Shown: positions 55,338 through 63,555 of the stretch, one piece after another
Numbering within the stretch: the stretch's first letter is position 1
How the letters are laid out: every line of letters begins with the position of its first letter
Origin: Phycisphaerales bacterium UBA5793
GTDB taxonomy: Bacteria; Planctomycetota; Phycisphaerae; Phycisphaerales; UBA5793
Assembly (NCBI GenBank): GCA_002418285.1
Contig: DIDT01000061.1
Location: forward strand, 1 to 64,000
Reading direction: 5' to 3'
DNA: 64,000 nucleotides
Position numbers and translations under genes: made by a program
The notes under the pieces: model-generated
Told to the model about the DNA's origin: nothing
Databases searched by the model: none
What the model saw: the letters and a program-made list of their open reading frames with translations, nothing else

Positions 55338-56432
55338 GTGTTCGAGCAACTCTCTTCGCTTGGGCTTGGCGGCATTGCGATGCTGCGGAACGCCGAGACG
55401 CGGTCGATTTCTGCAGAGAACCCCGACGGCGCCAAAGCCGGGGGGGCCAAGGCGTCGCCAAGTAACGCCGATCCCATCTCGGGTGCTGCGTCGGAGCTGG
55501 GCCACGGCTGGAAAGTCCGGCCGTGCATTCGCGTCAAGGCGGGCGAGACGATCGTGCTTGCTGACGTCGAAGGACCGGGTGTGGTCCAACATATCTGGAT
55601 GACGGTGCTGCACGAACGCCTGCGCATGATTGCGCTGCGGGTGTATTACGATGATCAGAAGAACCCGTGCATCGAGACGCCGCTTGGCGATTTCTTTGCG
55701 AACGGGATGGACGGTTGTGCGCTGGTCAGCTCGATCCCGATCGCCGTCAATCCGCGTGGCGGGATGAACTCCTACTGGCCGATGCCCTTTGCCAAGCGCA
55801 TCCGCATCGAGATCACCAACGATGGGCCGCAGGATCTCACGGAATTCTTCTACCAGATTACTTATGCCTTGACCGAGGTGCCCAAAGACGCGGCGTACCT
55901 GCACGCGCAGTGGCGGCGCTCGATGACCACGCGGCAGCACCCGGAGCACACCATCCTCGATGGCGTGCAGGGACGCGGCCACTACGTCGGCACCTACCTC
56001 GTGTGGAACCAGTTCTCCAACATGTGGTGGGGCGAGGGCGAGTTGAAGTTCTACCTCGACGGCGATAAGAAGAACCCCACCATCTGCGGAACGGGCACCG
56101 AAGACTACTTCGGCGGGGCGTGGGGCTTTCGTGCCGCGATCAACCCCGAGACGAGCGGGCCGGTCACGTACTCGACGCCGTATCTTGGTTACCCGCAGGC
56201 GCTCATCGGCGGTGAACGTGTGCCGTGCCATGGCTTGTATCGATGGCACATACCCGATCCGATCTGCTTTGCCAAGGATCTGCGTGTGACGGTGCAGGCG
56301 CTGGGATGGTACCAGACGCGGAAGTTCCAGCCGCTCACCGATGACATTGCCTCGGTGGCGTACTGGTACCAGACGCTGCCCAGCGCCGCCGGGCCGGGTC
56401 TGCCATCAATGAATGAGCGCCTGCCCCGCTGA
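55338..56432 (+). CDS. GH172 (DUF2961) family glycoside hydrolase
   Basis: 364 residues from GTG 55338 after AAAGGAG. A DUF2961 jelly-roll protein: VEGPGVVQHIWMTV, RVYYDDQKNPCIETPLGDFF, GMNSYWPMPFAKRIRIEITN and the signature CGTGTEDYFGGAWGF with its acidic residues. GH172 includes difructose dianhydride I synthase/hydrolase and arabinofuran-degrading enzymes; specificity here unknown. No signal peptide is evident, so it is probably cytoplasmic. Lies 20 bases after ltaE. Confidence 0.9.
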   Translation: MFEQLSSLGLGGIAMLRNAETRSISAENPDGAKAGGAKASPSNADPISGAASELGHGWKVRPCIRVKAGETIVLADVEGPGVVQHIWMTVLHERLRMIALRVYYDDQKNPCIETPLGDFFANGMDGCALVSSIPIAVNPRGGMNSYWPMPFAKRIRIEITNDGPQDLTEFFYQITYALTEVPKDAAYLHAQWRRSMTTRQHPEHTILDGVQGRGHYVGTYLVWNQFSNMWWGEGELKFYLDGDKKNPTICGTGTEDYFGGAWGFRAAINPETSGPVTYSTPYLGYPQALIGGERVPCHGLYRWHIPDPICFAKDLRVTVQALGWYQTRKFQPLTDDIASVAYWYQTLPSAAGPGLPSMNERLPR

Positions 56433-56461
56433 TCGGCGACATTGGGCGGGGAACAATCGAC

Positions 56462-57478
56462 ATGCGAATTGCACTCGTGACCGATGCGTGGCTGCCGCAG
56501 GTCAATGGCGTGGTCACTACACTGGGCCACGTCGTGCGTCAACTCGAAACGATGGGTGATGAAGTTCTCGTCATCAACCCGCAGTTGTTTTCAACCTATC
56601 CACTGCCTCGCTATCCGGAGATCCGCCTCGCGTGGTTTCCGGGTCGCAAGGTGCGGCGGATGCTGCGCGAGTTCGAGCCGGATGCGATTCACATCGCCAC
56701 CGAGGGACCGCTGGGGATCGCAGCGCGACTGCACTGCGGGCGACGACACATCCCCTTCAACACGTCGTACCACACGCAGTTTCCGCAGTACCTCGCGAAG
56801 TACGCGTGGATCCCGGCCGGGTGGACGTATCGCGTCATGCGCTGGTTTCACGGCCGGGCCAATGCGACGCTCGTGCCGACAGCTCGCGTGAAGGAAGAAC
56901 TCGACGAACGCGGCTTTACCAACGTGCTCGTCTGGACGCGCGGCGTGCAGACCGATCTCTTCAAGCCCGGCGACAAGAGCTTCCTGCAAGGCGAGCGACC
57001 CATCAGCCTCTACGTCGGTCGCGTCGCGACAGAGAAGAACATCGAGGCCTTTCTCGAGGCCGATGTGCCGGGCACGAAGTACATCGTCGGTGATGGGCCG
57101 GCACACAATGGATTGGAGAAGAAGTACCCCAACGCGCACTTCGTCGGCGTGAAGAAGGGCGAAGAACTGGCCCAGCATTATGCCGCAGCCGATGTGTTCG
57201 TGTTTCCCAGCCGTACCGATACGTTCGGCGTCGTGATGCTCGAAGCCATGGCGTGCGGCGTGCCGGTCGCGGCCTATCCGGTCACGGGGCCGATCGACGT
57301 TGTTTCGCCGGGCGTGTCAGGCGTGCTGAATGAGGACCTTGCCACAGCGATTCGCGAGGCGCTGAAGATCAGCCCGGAGTCGTGCCTGAAGTACGCGCAG
57401 GGTTTCTCGTGGAAGCGCTGCGCGGAGATGTTTCGCGAGGCGTTGAAGTCGATACATAGCAATGTTCGCACTGTTTAG
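56462..57478 (+). CDS. GT4-family glycosyltransferase
   Basis: 338 residues. N-terminus TDAWLPQVNGVVTTLGHVV and the GT-B features: PDAIHIATEGPLGIAARLHC, SLYVGRVATEKNIEAFLEA, and near the C-terminus FVFPSRTDTFGVVMLEAMACGVPVAA, which carries the E-x7-E donor-binding pattern. Resembles retaining mannosyltransferases of the MgtA/PimB type. With the GH172 enzyme it may remodel a glycan. A 36-bp palindrome spans its stop codon. Confidence 0.9.
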   Translation: MRIALVTDAWLPQVNGVVTTLGHVVRQLETMGDEVLVINPQLFSTYPLPRYPEIRLAWFPGRKVRRMLREFEPDAIHIATEGPLGIAARLHCGRRHIPFNTSYHTQFPQYLAKYAWIPAGWTYRVMRWFHGRANATLVPTARVKEELDERGFTNVLVWTRGVQTDLFKPGDKSFLQGERPISLYVGRVATEKNIEAFLEADVPGTKYIVGDGPAHNGLEKKYPNAHFVGVKKGEELAQHYAAADVFVFPSRTDTFGVVMLEAMACGVPVAAYPVTGPIDVVSPGVSGVLNEDLATAIREALKISPESCLKYAQGFSWKRCAEMFREALKSIHSNVRTV

Positions 57479-57506
57479 CGGCGACACATGTGTCGCCGCT
57501 AAACAG
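57471..57506. repeat. 36-bp perfect palindrome at a convergent junction
   Basis: Eighteen-base arms (CTGTTTAGCGGCGACACA and its exact complement), no spacer, spanning the glycosyltransferase stop codon and ending 25 bases before the trigger-factor stop. No U-tract on either side, so it may be a factor-assisted bidirectional terminator or a palindromic repeat element. Confidence 0.95.
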
Positions 57507-57531
57507 AGGTCACCCGTCTATCGCTTCGCGC

Positions 57532-59019
57532 TCAATCCTCGTCCTTTTTGGCTTTCTTCTTTGTCGATGTCTTCTTCTTAGTCGTCTTCTTCTTGGCGGG
57601 TTCGGACCCGTCCCCAGCCTCGGCTTGCGCCGCAGCCTTCTCGGCCTCCATCTCCTTGTTCCACTCCTCGGCGGTGATGGCGGCCACCTCACCCATGTCG
57701 ATCACGCGGTCCGCCGCTTTCTCGTGGCGGATCTGGTTGACGAGCATCGGACCTCGACCCGAGCGGATCAGTTCCTGGCGGAGCTTTTCGGGACGGGTGT
57801 TCTGCCGCATGGCGATCTGCGCGATGCGGCCGTTGATCTCGTCTTCCGTGACGTCGACTTCAAAGACCTCGCACAGCCGCTCCATGATGAACATGAGCTT
57901 GAGGTCCTTGGCGGCCCGCTCGGCGCCGGCCTCGCGAATCTCGGCCATGCGCTCTTCAACGAGGTAAGCCGGCATGCCCTGGTTGAGCATGCGCAGGCGG
58001 AAGGACTCTATCGTCTGGGCCGTCTGGGCGGCGCTGGCTCGCTCGGGCAGATCCACCTCGGTGTTCTCGAGGAGGTACCTGGCGACCTGGCGGCGGAGGA
58101 TGTCCTGCTGCTCGCCGGCGATCTGCGCCTGCAACGCCTTTTCGAGGCGCTCGCGCAACTGGCCTTCGATTTCCAGGCCAGTCATCTCAAGCAACTGCTC
58201 CATCGTGGCCGGAATGAGACGGCCGACGTTGGCAATGTTGAACTCAATGGAGATCGGCTTGCCGCGCACAGCCTCGAGTTCGTGATTCTCCGGCCCGGTG
58301 GTCTCGACGGTGACCGTCTCGCCCGCGGTCTTGCCGCCGAGCAGGGTCTTGATGCCATCCACCTGGATGCCGCCGATCGGGCCGCGATCCGGGTCATCGG
58401 CGAGCGGCAGTCGGCTGACGGTTTCAGCGACGTTGCCAAGGACGGTTCCCTCAGTGTCACTGATCTTCGCGCTGCCAAAGAAGTAATCGCCCGGCTCGGG
58501 CGCGCCTTCGACGGGCACCACCGTGCCGCGCCGCTCCTGCTGGGTCTTGATTTCCTTGTCGACCATCTCGCGGGTGATTTCGAGCGTCGGGCGACGGAGC
58601 GCGACGCCATCGTATTTGGGAAGGTCAAACTCGGGCAGCACCTCGACTTCGAAGGTGAAGGTGAAGGGCTTGCCGGGCTGCAGGTCGGCGATCTTGTCGT
58701 CGGCGGTGATCGGGTTGCCGATGATCTTGAAGTTGTTGTCGCGCATGACCTTCTCGTAGGCCTCGCGCATCAGCTTGCTGCGGGTCTCTTCAGCCACGCC
58801 CTTGGCGAAGCGGCGCTCGACGAGCTTGCGCGGGGCCTTGCCGGGACGGAACCCGGGCAGCCGGACCTCGGAGGTGAGTGTGGCGAAGTTGTCGCCGATC
58901 CGCTCGTCAATGACGGAAGCGGGAATCTCGACGGTGATCTTCTTGCACGCCGACCCGGCGTCCTCGATGTTGACGCTGGTGAGGGTGAGTTCTTCGCTGG
59001 TTTGGGTGGTGGTGGCCAT
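57532..59019 (-). CDS. tig: Trigger factor
   Basis: 495 residues from ATG 59019. Ribosome-binding N-domain with GFRPGKAPRKLVERRF (the GFRxGxxP signature), a PPIase-like middle domain (VPVEGAPEPGDYFFGSAKIS) and a helical C-domain. Ribosome-associated chaperone. About 60 residues longer than E. coli Tig, including a Lys/Thr-rich tail (KKKTTKKKTSTKKKAKKDED) that could contact rRNA. It stands alone, without clpP/clpX downstream. Confidence 0.94.
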   Translation of the reverse strand: MATTTQTSEELTLTSVNIEDAGSACKKITVEIPASVIDERIGDNFATLTSEVRLPGFRPGKAPRKLVERRFAKGVAEETRSKLMREAYEKVMRDNNFKIIGNPITADDKIADLQPGKPFTFTFEVEVLPEFDLPKYDGVALRRPTLEITREMVDKEIKTQQERRGTVVPVEGAPEPGDYFFGSAKISDTEGTVLGNVAETVSRLPLADDPDRGPIGGIQVDGIKTLLGGKTAGETVTVETTGPENHELEAVRGKPISIEFNIANVGRLIPATMEQLLEMTGLEIEGQLRERLEKALQAQIAGEQQDILRRQVARYLLENTEVDLPERASAAQTAQTIESFRLRMLNQGMPAYLVEERMAEIREAGAERAAKDLKLMFIMERLCEVFEVDVTEDEINGRIAQIAMRQNTRPEKLRQELIRSGRGPMLVNQIRHEKAADRVIDMGEVAAITAEEWNKEMEAEKAAAQAEAGDGSEPAKKKTTKKKTSTKKKAKKDED

Positions 59020-59205
59020 GGTCAGTGGGGTTCCTGATTCGTCGGTGCGCGGGCGCAAAGTGCTGGATGTACGACGGCGTTCGCTTAAGTCCGTGAGGGT
59101 AGCGCGCGGGGGCGAACGGACCAAACGACAAGGGTTGTTCGCCCTGCAGAAGGGGGGTGCGGCAACGACCCTAATTGCCGCTGAGACACGGGTTATCGAC
59201 TATAT

Positions 59206-59223
59206 ACAGGATAAGATTATCCT
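59206..59223 (+). promoter_or_regulatory. Operator-like dyad upstream of tpl
   Basis: CAGGATAA-GA-TTATCCTG, 8-bp perfect arms, overlapping or just after a TATATA-like box (59200-59205) and 52 bases before ATG 59275. A good site for a dimeric repressor. Confidence 0.5.
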
Positions 59224-59274
59224 GATAAAGAAACGCGGCATCGTTGATGTCGTCAGCCACAAGGAGAAGGTCCA

Positions 59275-60723
59275 ATGCAGCGTCGTCATTCATGGGCAGA
59301 GCCGTACAAGATCAAGATGGTGGAGCATCTGCGCATGACCACCCGCGCCGAGCGCGAGGCGGCCATCGCCGAGGCGGGTTTCAACACGTTTCTGCTCCGC
59401 AGCAATGATGTCTACATCGACCTGCTGACCGATTCGGGCACCTCGGCCATGAGCGATCGGCAGTGGGCGGGGCTGATGCTGGGCGACGAGGCCTACGCCG
59501 GAAGCCGCAACTTCTACCACCTCGAATCCGCGGTGCGGCAGTTCTACGGCTACCGCCACCTCATCCCGACGCACCAGGGCCGCGGAGCCGAACACATCCT
59601 CAGCATCATGTGCATCAAGGATGGCGACTTTGTCCCCGGCAACATGTACTTCACCACCACCAAGGCGCACCAGGAACTCGCCGGCGCCACCTTCGTCGAT
59701 GTGATTGTTGACCAGGCCCACGATCCGCAGGACCAATCGCCCTTCAAGGGAAACGTCGATCTCGCCAAACTCGAAGCGCTGATCGCTCGCGTCGGGGCGG
59801 AGCGCATTCCCTACTTGTGCATGCAGACAAACGTCAACATGGCCGGCGGGCAGCCCATCAGCCTGGAGAACATCAAGGCGACAAGCCGACTCTGCCGCAA
59901 GCACGGCATCAAGATCATGATGGATGCCACGCGCGCCGTTGAGAACGCCTATTTCATCAAAGTGCGCGAGAAGGGCTACGAGAACCAGAGTATCGCGCAC
60001 ATCCTCCTGGAGATGTGCTCATACACCGATGGCTGCACCTGCTCAGCCAAGAAAGACAGCCTGGTCAACATCGGTGGGTGGCTGGCCGTGAATGACGATG
60101 AACTGGCCGAGCAGGCGCGCAACCTCGTTGTCGTCTATGAAGGGTTGCACACCTACGGCGGACTGGCCGGGCGCGACATGGAGGCCATGGCCATCGGCAT
60201 CGAGGAATCGGTCCAGTACGACCACATTCACGCCCGCATCGGCCAGGTCGAGTACCTCGGCGATGCGCTGATCCGCAACGGCGTGCCGGTTGTGCGACCC
60301 ATCGGCGGGCACGGCATCTTTATCGACGCCGCTCGATTCCTGCCGCATGTTCCGCGCGAGCAATTCCCGGCGCAGGCCCTGGCTGCGGCTCTGTACGTGC
60401 AGTCCGGCGTGCGGGCGATGGAACGAGGAGCCGTCTCCTCCGGCCGCCGCCACGACACTGGCGAGAACATCTTCCCCAAACTCGAACTCGTTCGCCTCAC
60501 GATCCCACGTCGCGTCTACACCCAGGCGCACATGGATGTCACGGCGGAAGCGGTTATCGAACTCTACGAAAACGCCAGGGACATCGTCGGCCTGCGCTTC
60601 ACCTTTGAGCCCAAGTACCTGCGCTTCTTCCAGGCGCGATTCGAACCTGTTGTGGGCAGCAAGGTGCTGCGGACCGAGTCGCTGGAAGCGCCGGTTGCCG
60701 CATCGATGGGAGATGGAATCTGA
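59275..60723 (+). CDS. tpl: Tyrosine phenol-lyase
   Basis: 482 residues from ATG 59275 after GGAGAAGG. PLP enzyme splitting L-tyrosine to phenol, pyruvate and ammonia. The family also includes tryptophanase, but the residues that set tyrosine specificity in Citrobacter TPL are all present with a constant offset of 3: Phe126/Thr127 (123/124), Lys260 (PLP, 257), Arg384 (381; Ile in tryptophanase) and Phe451 (448; His in tryptophanase). DLLTDSGTSAMSDRQWAG and PTHQGRGAEH are intact. Preceded by an operator-like dyad, so it is probably inducible; no TyrR gene is nearby. Confidence 0.92.
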   Translation: MQRRHSWAEPYKIKMVEHLRMTTRAEREAAIAEAGFNTFLLRSNDVYIDLLTDSGTSAMSDRQWAGLMLGDEAYAGSRNFYHLESAVRQFYGYRHLIPTHQGRGAEHILSIMCIKDGDFVPGNMYFTTTKAHQELAGATFVDVIVDQAHDPQDQSPFKGNVDLAKLEALIARVGAERIPYLCMQTNVNMAGGQPISLENIKATSRLCRKHGIKIMMDATRAVENAYFIKVREKGYENQSIAHILLEMCSYTDGCTCSAKKDSLVNIGGWLAVNDDELAEQARNLVVVYEGLHTYGGLAGRDMEAMAIGIEESVQYDHIHARIGQVEYLGDALIRNGVPVVRPIGGHGIFIDAARFLPHVPREQFPAQALAAALYVQSGVRAMERGAVSSGRRHDTGENIFPKLELVRLTIPRRVYTQAHMDVTAEAVIELYENARDIVGLRFTFEPKYLRFFQARFEPVVGSKVLRTESLEAPVAASMGDGI

Positions 60724-60777
60724 AGCGTCGCTCACGGATCGCCGCCAGCGACGTGAAGAAAAACCCGGTCAAACGCG

Positions 60778-60830
60778 CAAGCGAGGTTTTGCGCCCTTCG
60801 ATGCGGATCGATGGCGCAAAACCTCGCTTG
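60778..60830. repeat. Long inverted repeat at convergent junction
   Basis: An 18-bp perfect stem (CAAGCGAGGTTTTGCGCC and complement) with a 17-base loop that itself pairs (TCGAT/ATCGA). It lies between the convergent tpl and secreted-protein genes; no U-tract follows. Confidence 0.9.
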
Positions 60831-60849
60831 CACTTCGGTCTGGTTGGGT

Positions 60850-61737
60850 TTACTGAATCTGGGCCGCGTTGCTTGTCGTGCACGTCGACAGGTCGAGCAG
60901 CTGGAGCCAGCCTCCGCAGACGCCCGGGCCGATGTTGCTCGACAGCAGGCGCGAGCCGCCTTGCCCCGCGCTGCCGGTGTAGGCGATCTGCAACTGGTTG
61001 GTCGACAGGCCAAGCGTCGTTCCCGGGCACGGCCGGTTGTTGGGAATGACAAACGAACCGGTGCTGCGGGCAAAGAGCAGGGCGATCTGGCCGCCCGGCG
61101 TGGCGCCGCCCCATTCGACGATGATGCCGCCGCCCGATGGGCACTGGGACGTGACTGCGAGCGCGATCCCGCCGCCCGATGAACGCGCGACGGCCTTGGC
61201 CATGAAGTCAACGGAACGACCGTTGGGATCGGTCAGTTTGGTCCAATTCGTGCCGTTGCCGAACCACGCGTACGACGGGCTCGAGCCGCGGCTCGGCGGC
61301 CCGTAGTGGGGCAGGCCGACGGCGACCGGATGGGTATCAGAGATCTGGATCGTCCACGTGAAGGTGTCGGGAACCTCGATGTCGGGGACGTTGAACTGGA
61401 TGAGATCGTCGCCGCCGCTCATGGGCACGTCGTTTTGCAGCGAGCCTTCCCAGAGCATCGTTCCCGGCGCGCCGTTCACGCCGTCGTTGGCGTAGAGGCG
61501 CGGCTGGAGGTCGGCCGTGCCGACGAAACCCTGCATGCTCAGGCCGATGTGCAGTTCGGTGACGATGCGGGCGCTGCCGGCGGCCTGGACTTCATCGCCG
61601 ATCTGCAACTGCGTGAAGGACCGCGAGCCGAGATAGGCCGTGGTGTTTTCGTAGATGACATCGCCCAGCGCGGGTTGAATGGCGGCAAAGGCGATGACGG
61701 CTGGAACGGCGAGGCGGGCGGCGGACTTGAACGACAT
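60850..61737 (-). CDS. Secreted protein with C-terminal Cys module
   Basis: 295 residues from ATG 61737, preceded by AGGAG. A signal peptide ends near AALG (IQPALGDVIYENT). Residues about 25-190 form a beta-rich domain with SARIVTELHIGLSMQG, FTWTIQISDTHPVAVG and NWTKLTDPNG, typical of planctomycete choice-of-anchor-like proteins. The last 100 residues have four Cys in TSQCPSGGG, RPCPGTTLGLS, GVCGGWLQLLDL and TCTTSNAA, nearly the same as the tail of the protein at 34194-36629. Function unknown; extracellular or surface. Confidence 0.82.
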   Translation of the reverse strand: MSFKSAARLAVPAVIAFAAIQPALGDVIYENTTAYLGSRSFTQLQIGDEVQAAGSARIVTELHIGLSMQGFVGTADLQPRLYANDGVNGAPGTMLWEGSLQNDVPMSGGDDLIQFNVPDIEVPDTFTWTIQISDTHPVAVGLPHYGPPSRGSSPSYAWFGNGTNWTKLTDPNGRSVDFMAKAVARSSGGGIALAVTSQCPSGGGIIVEWGGATPGGQIALLFARSTGSFVIPNNRPCPGTTLGLSTNQLQIAYTGSAGQGGSRLLSSNIGPGVCGGWLQLLDLSTCTTSNAAQIQ

Positions 61738-61860
61738 GATGGGCTCCTCTCTCCTGGTGATGCAGCATACACGAAATCGCCCCTCGCGCCAAGGGAGTTT
61801 TGAGGAAAACAGACCCGTTTGGACGCCGCGCCGGCTTTCGCGATGGCCGCGCACCCGTCC

Positions 61861-61866
61861 TACCCT
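61861..61866 (+). promoter_or_regulatory. TACCCT box, leaderless-type -10 of glyS
   Basis: TACCCT ends 6 bases before ATG 61873; no Shine-Dalgarno. Confidence 0.4.
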
Positions 61867-61872
61867 TGCCCC

Positions 61873-63450
61873 ATGACCAACGAAAGCAATGCGAATTCGG
61901 CAACGCCCGCCGCGACGCGCAGCATGGACGACATCGTCGCCCTCTGCCGCCGACGCGGCTTCATCTGGCAGTCCTCCGAGATCTACGGCGGGATCAACGG
62001 CTTCTGGGATTACGGCCCGCTGGGCGTCGAACTCAAGCGCAACCTGAAGGAGGCGTGGTGGCACGACATCGTCCGCTGCCCGGGCAAAGGGCCGGACGGC
62101 AACCTCATCGACATGGTCGGCGTGGATTGTACGATCATCATGAACCCGAAAGTGTGGGAGGCGTCGGGGCACGTCGGCGGGTTTAACGATCCGATGGTGG
62201 ATTGCAGAGCGTGTAAGTCACGCTTCCGCGCAGATCATCTGATTGCTTCAGAATTCTTCGCAGAAGACGCAACCAACAGCGACAAACGCTTCTTGATTTC
62301 TGGGTTGGGCGAACCGAAAGAGGTACTCGAAGCTAATAAGAAGAAGCTGGAGAAGCTGAGCAAGGGCCACACTGACTTCCGCAATCCATTCGGATGGCGC
62401 TCATTCGCTGAATTGAACGCCGATGGTCGCGCGAAGTTTCAATGTCCAGAGTGTGGTGAGTCGGGTACGCTCACCGAACCGCGCCAGTTCAACCTCATGT
62501 TCGAGACCTACACCGGCGCGATTCGCGATGAGGAGAGCAAGACGTACTTGCGCCCCGAGACGGCGCAGGGCATCTTCACCCAGTTCTGGAACGTCGTGGA
62601 CACCTCGCGCGTCAAGGTGCCCTTCGGCATCGCGCAGGTCGGCAAGGCCTTCCGCAACGAAGTCACGCCGCGTAACTTCACTTTCCGCTCCCGCGAGTTC
62701 GAGCAGATGGAGATCGAGTTCTTCATCCGCCCCGACCAGGCGAGCGAGTGGTACCAGTACTGGCGCGACAGCCGCTACGAGTGGTGGAAGTCCATCGGCC
62801 TGGCCGGCGACAACCTGCAACTTCGCGAGCATGAGAAAGAAGAACTCGCCCACTACGCCAAGGAAGGCGCCGGCGTGTGCGACATCGAGTACCGCTTCCC
62901 CTTCACCGCGCCGGGATTCGGCGAACTCGAAGGCGTTGCCCACCGCGCCGACTACGACCTTAAGGCCCACGCCACCGCGTGCGGCAAGGGCGACAAACTC
63001 CGCTACTTCGACCAGGAGCGCAACGAACGCTACTTCCCGCACGTCATCGAACCCTCCGCTGGGGCCGATCGCGGCACACTCGCGCTGCTCTGCGAGGCGT
63101 ACACGCCCGACAGCAATCGCCCCAGCGGTGTGTACATGAAGTTCCACCCGCGTCTCGCGCCGATCAAGGCCGCGATCTTCCCGCTGGTGAACAAGGACGG
63201 CATGCCCGAGGTCGCCGAGAAACTGTACATGAAACTGCGGCAGAAGTGGAACGTGCAGATCGACGTCAAGCAGAACATCGGCAAGCGCTACGCCCGCATG
63301 GACGAGGCCGGCACGCCGTACTGTTTCACGATTGACTCCGACACGCTCAACGATCAGACCGTCACCGTTCGACACCGCGATACGCTGCAGCAGGAGCGCA
63401 TCGGCCTCGACAAGGTTGCCGCATTCCTGAGTGACAAGATCGGCGACTGA
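61873..63450 (+). CDS. glyS: Glycyl-tRNA synthetase, single-chain dimeric type
   Basis: 525 residues from ATG 61873. Class II synthetase of the alpha2 (eukaryote/Thermus) type, not the alpha/beta bacterial form: GFWDYGPLGVELKRN, YLRPETAQGIFTQF (motif 2 region), GKAFRNEVTPRNFTFRSREFEQME, and a C-terminal anticodon domain ending in RHRDTLQQERI. A zinc-binding insert (CRACKSRFRADH ... CPECGESGTL) occupies residues about 113-205. Within 62200-62460 the codons are much less GC-rich at third positions than the rest of the gene. Confidence 0.96.
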   Translation: MTNESNANSATPAATRSMDDIVALCRRRGFIWQSSEIYGGINGFWDYGPLGVELKRNLKEAWWHDIVRCPGKGPDGNLIDMVGVDCTIIMNPKVWEASGHVGGFNDPMVDCRACKSRFRADHLIASEFFAEDATNSDKRFLISGLGEPKEVLEANKKKLEKLSKGHTDFRNPFGWRSFAELNADGRAKFQCPECGESGTLTEPRQFNLMFETYTGAIRDEESKTYLRPETAQGIFTQFWNVVDTSRVKVPFGIAQVGKAFRNEVTPRNFTFRSREFEQMEIEFFIRPDQASEWYQYWRDSRYEWWKSIGLAGDNLQLREHEKEELAHYAKEGAGVCDIEYRFPFTAPGFGELEGVAHRADYDLKAHATACGKGDKLRYFDQERNERYFPHVIEPSAGADRGTLALLCEAYTPDSNRPSGVYMKFHPRLAPIKAAIFPLVNKDGMPEVAEKLYMKLRQKWNVQIDVKQNIGKRYARMDEAGTPYCFTIDSDTLNDQTVTVRHRDTLQQERIGLDKVAAFLSDKIGD

Positions 63451-63541
63451 CCGCGTCTCCGATTCGCTCTGCACGGTCACTCGATCGCTGTTCAACTGTC
63501 TTTGAACCAGCGGGCTGCTGCCGACGGCTGTTGATGTTGTC

Positions 63542-63547
63542 TACCAT
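63542..63547 (+). promoter_or_regulatory. TACCAT box, leaderless-type -10 of lysS
   Basis: TACCAT ends 8 bases before ATG 63556; no Shine-Dalgarno. Confidence 0.42.
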
Positions 63548-63555
63548 TGCCCCTT

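Noticed and set aside
57490..59037. 515-codon plus-strand frame opposite trigger factor
   Set aside because: Antisense shadow with repetitive Leu/Asp/Gly composition; trigger factor is certain.
59275..60723. Tryptophanase as the identity of the beta-eliminating lyase
   Set aside because: Arg384 and Phe451 correspond to TPL Arg381 and Phe448, where tryptophanase has Ile and His.
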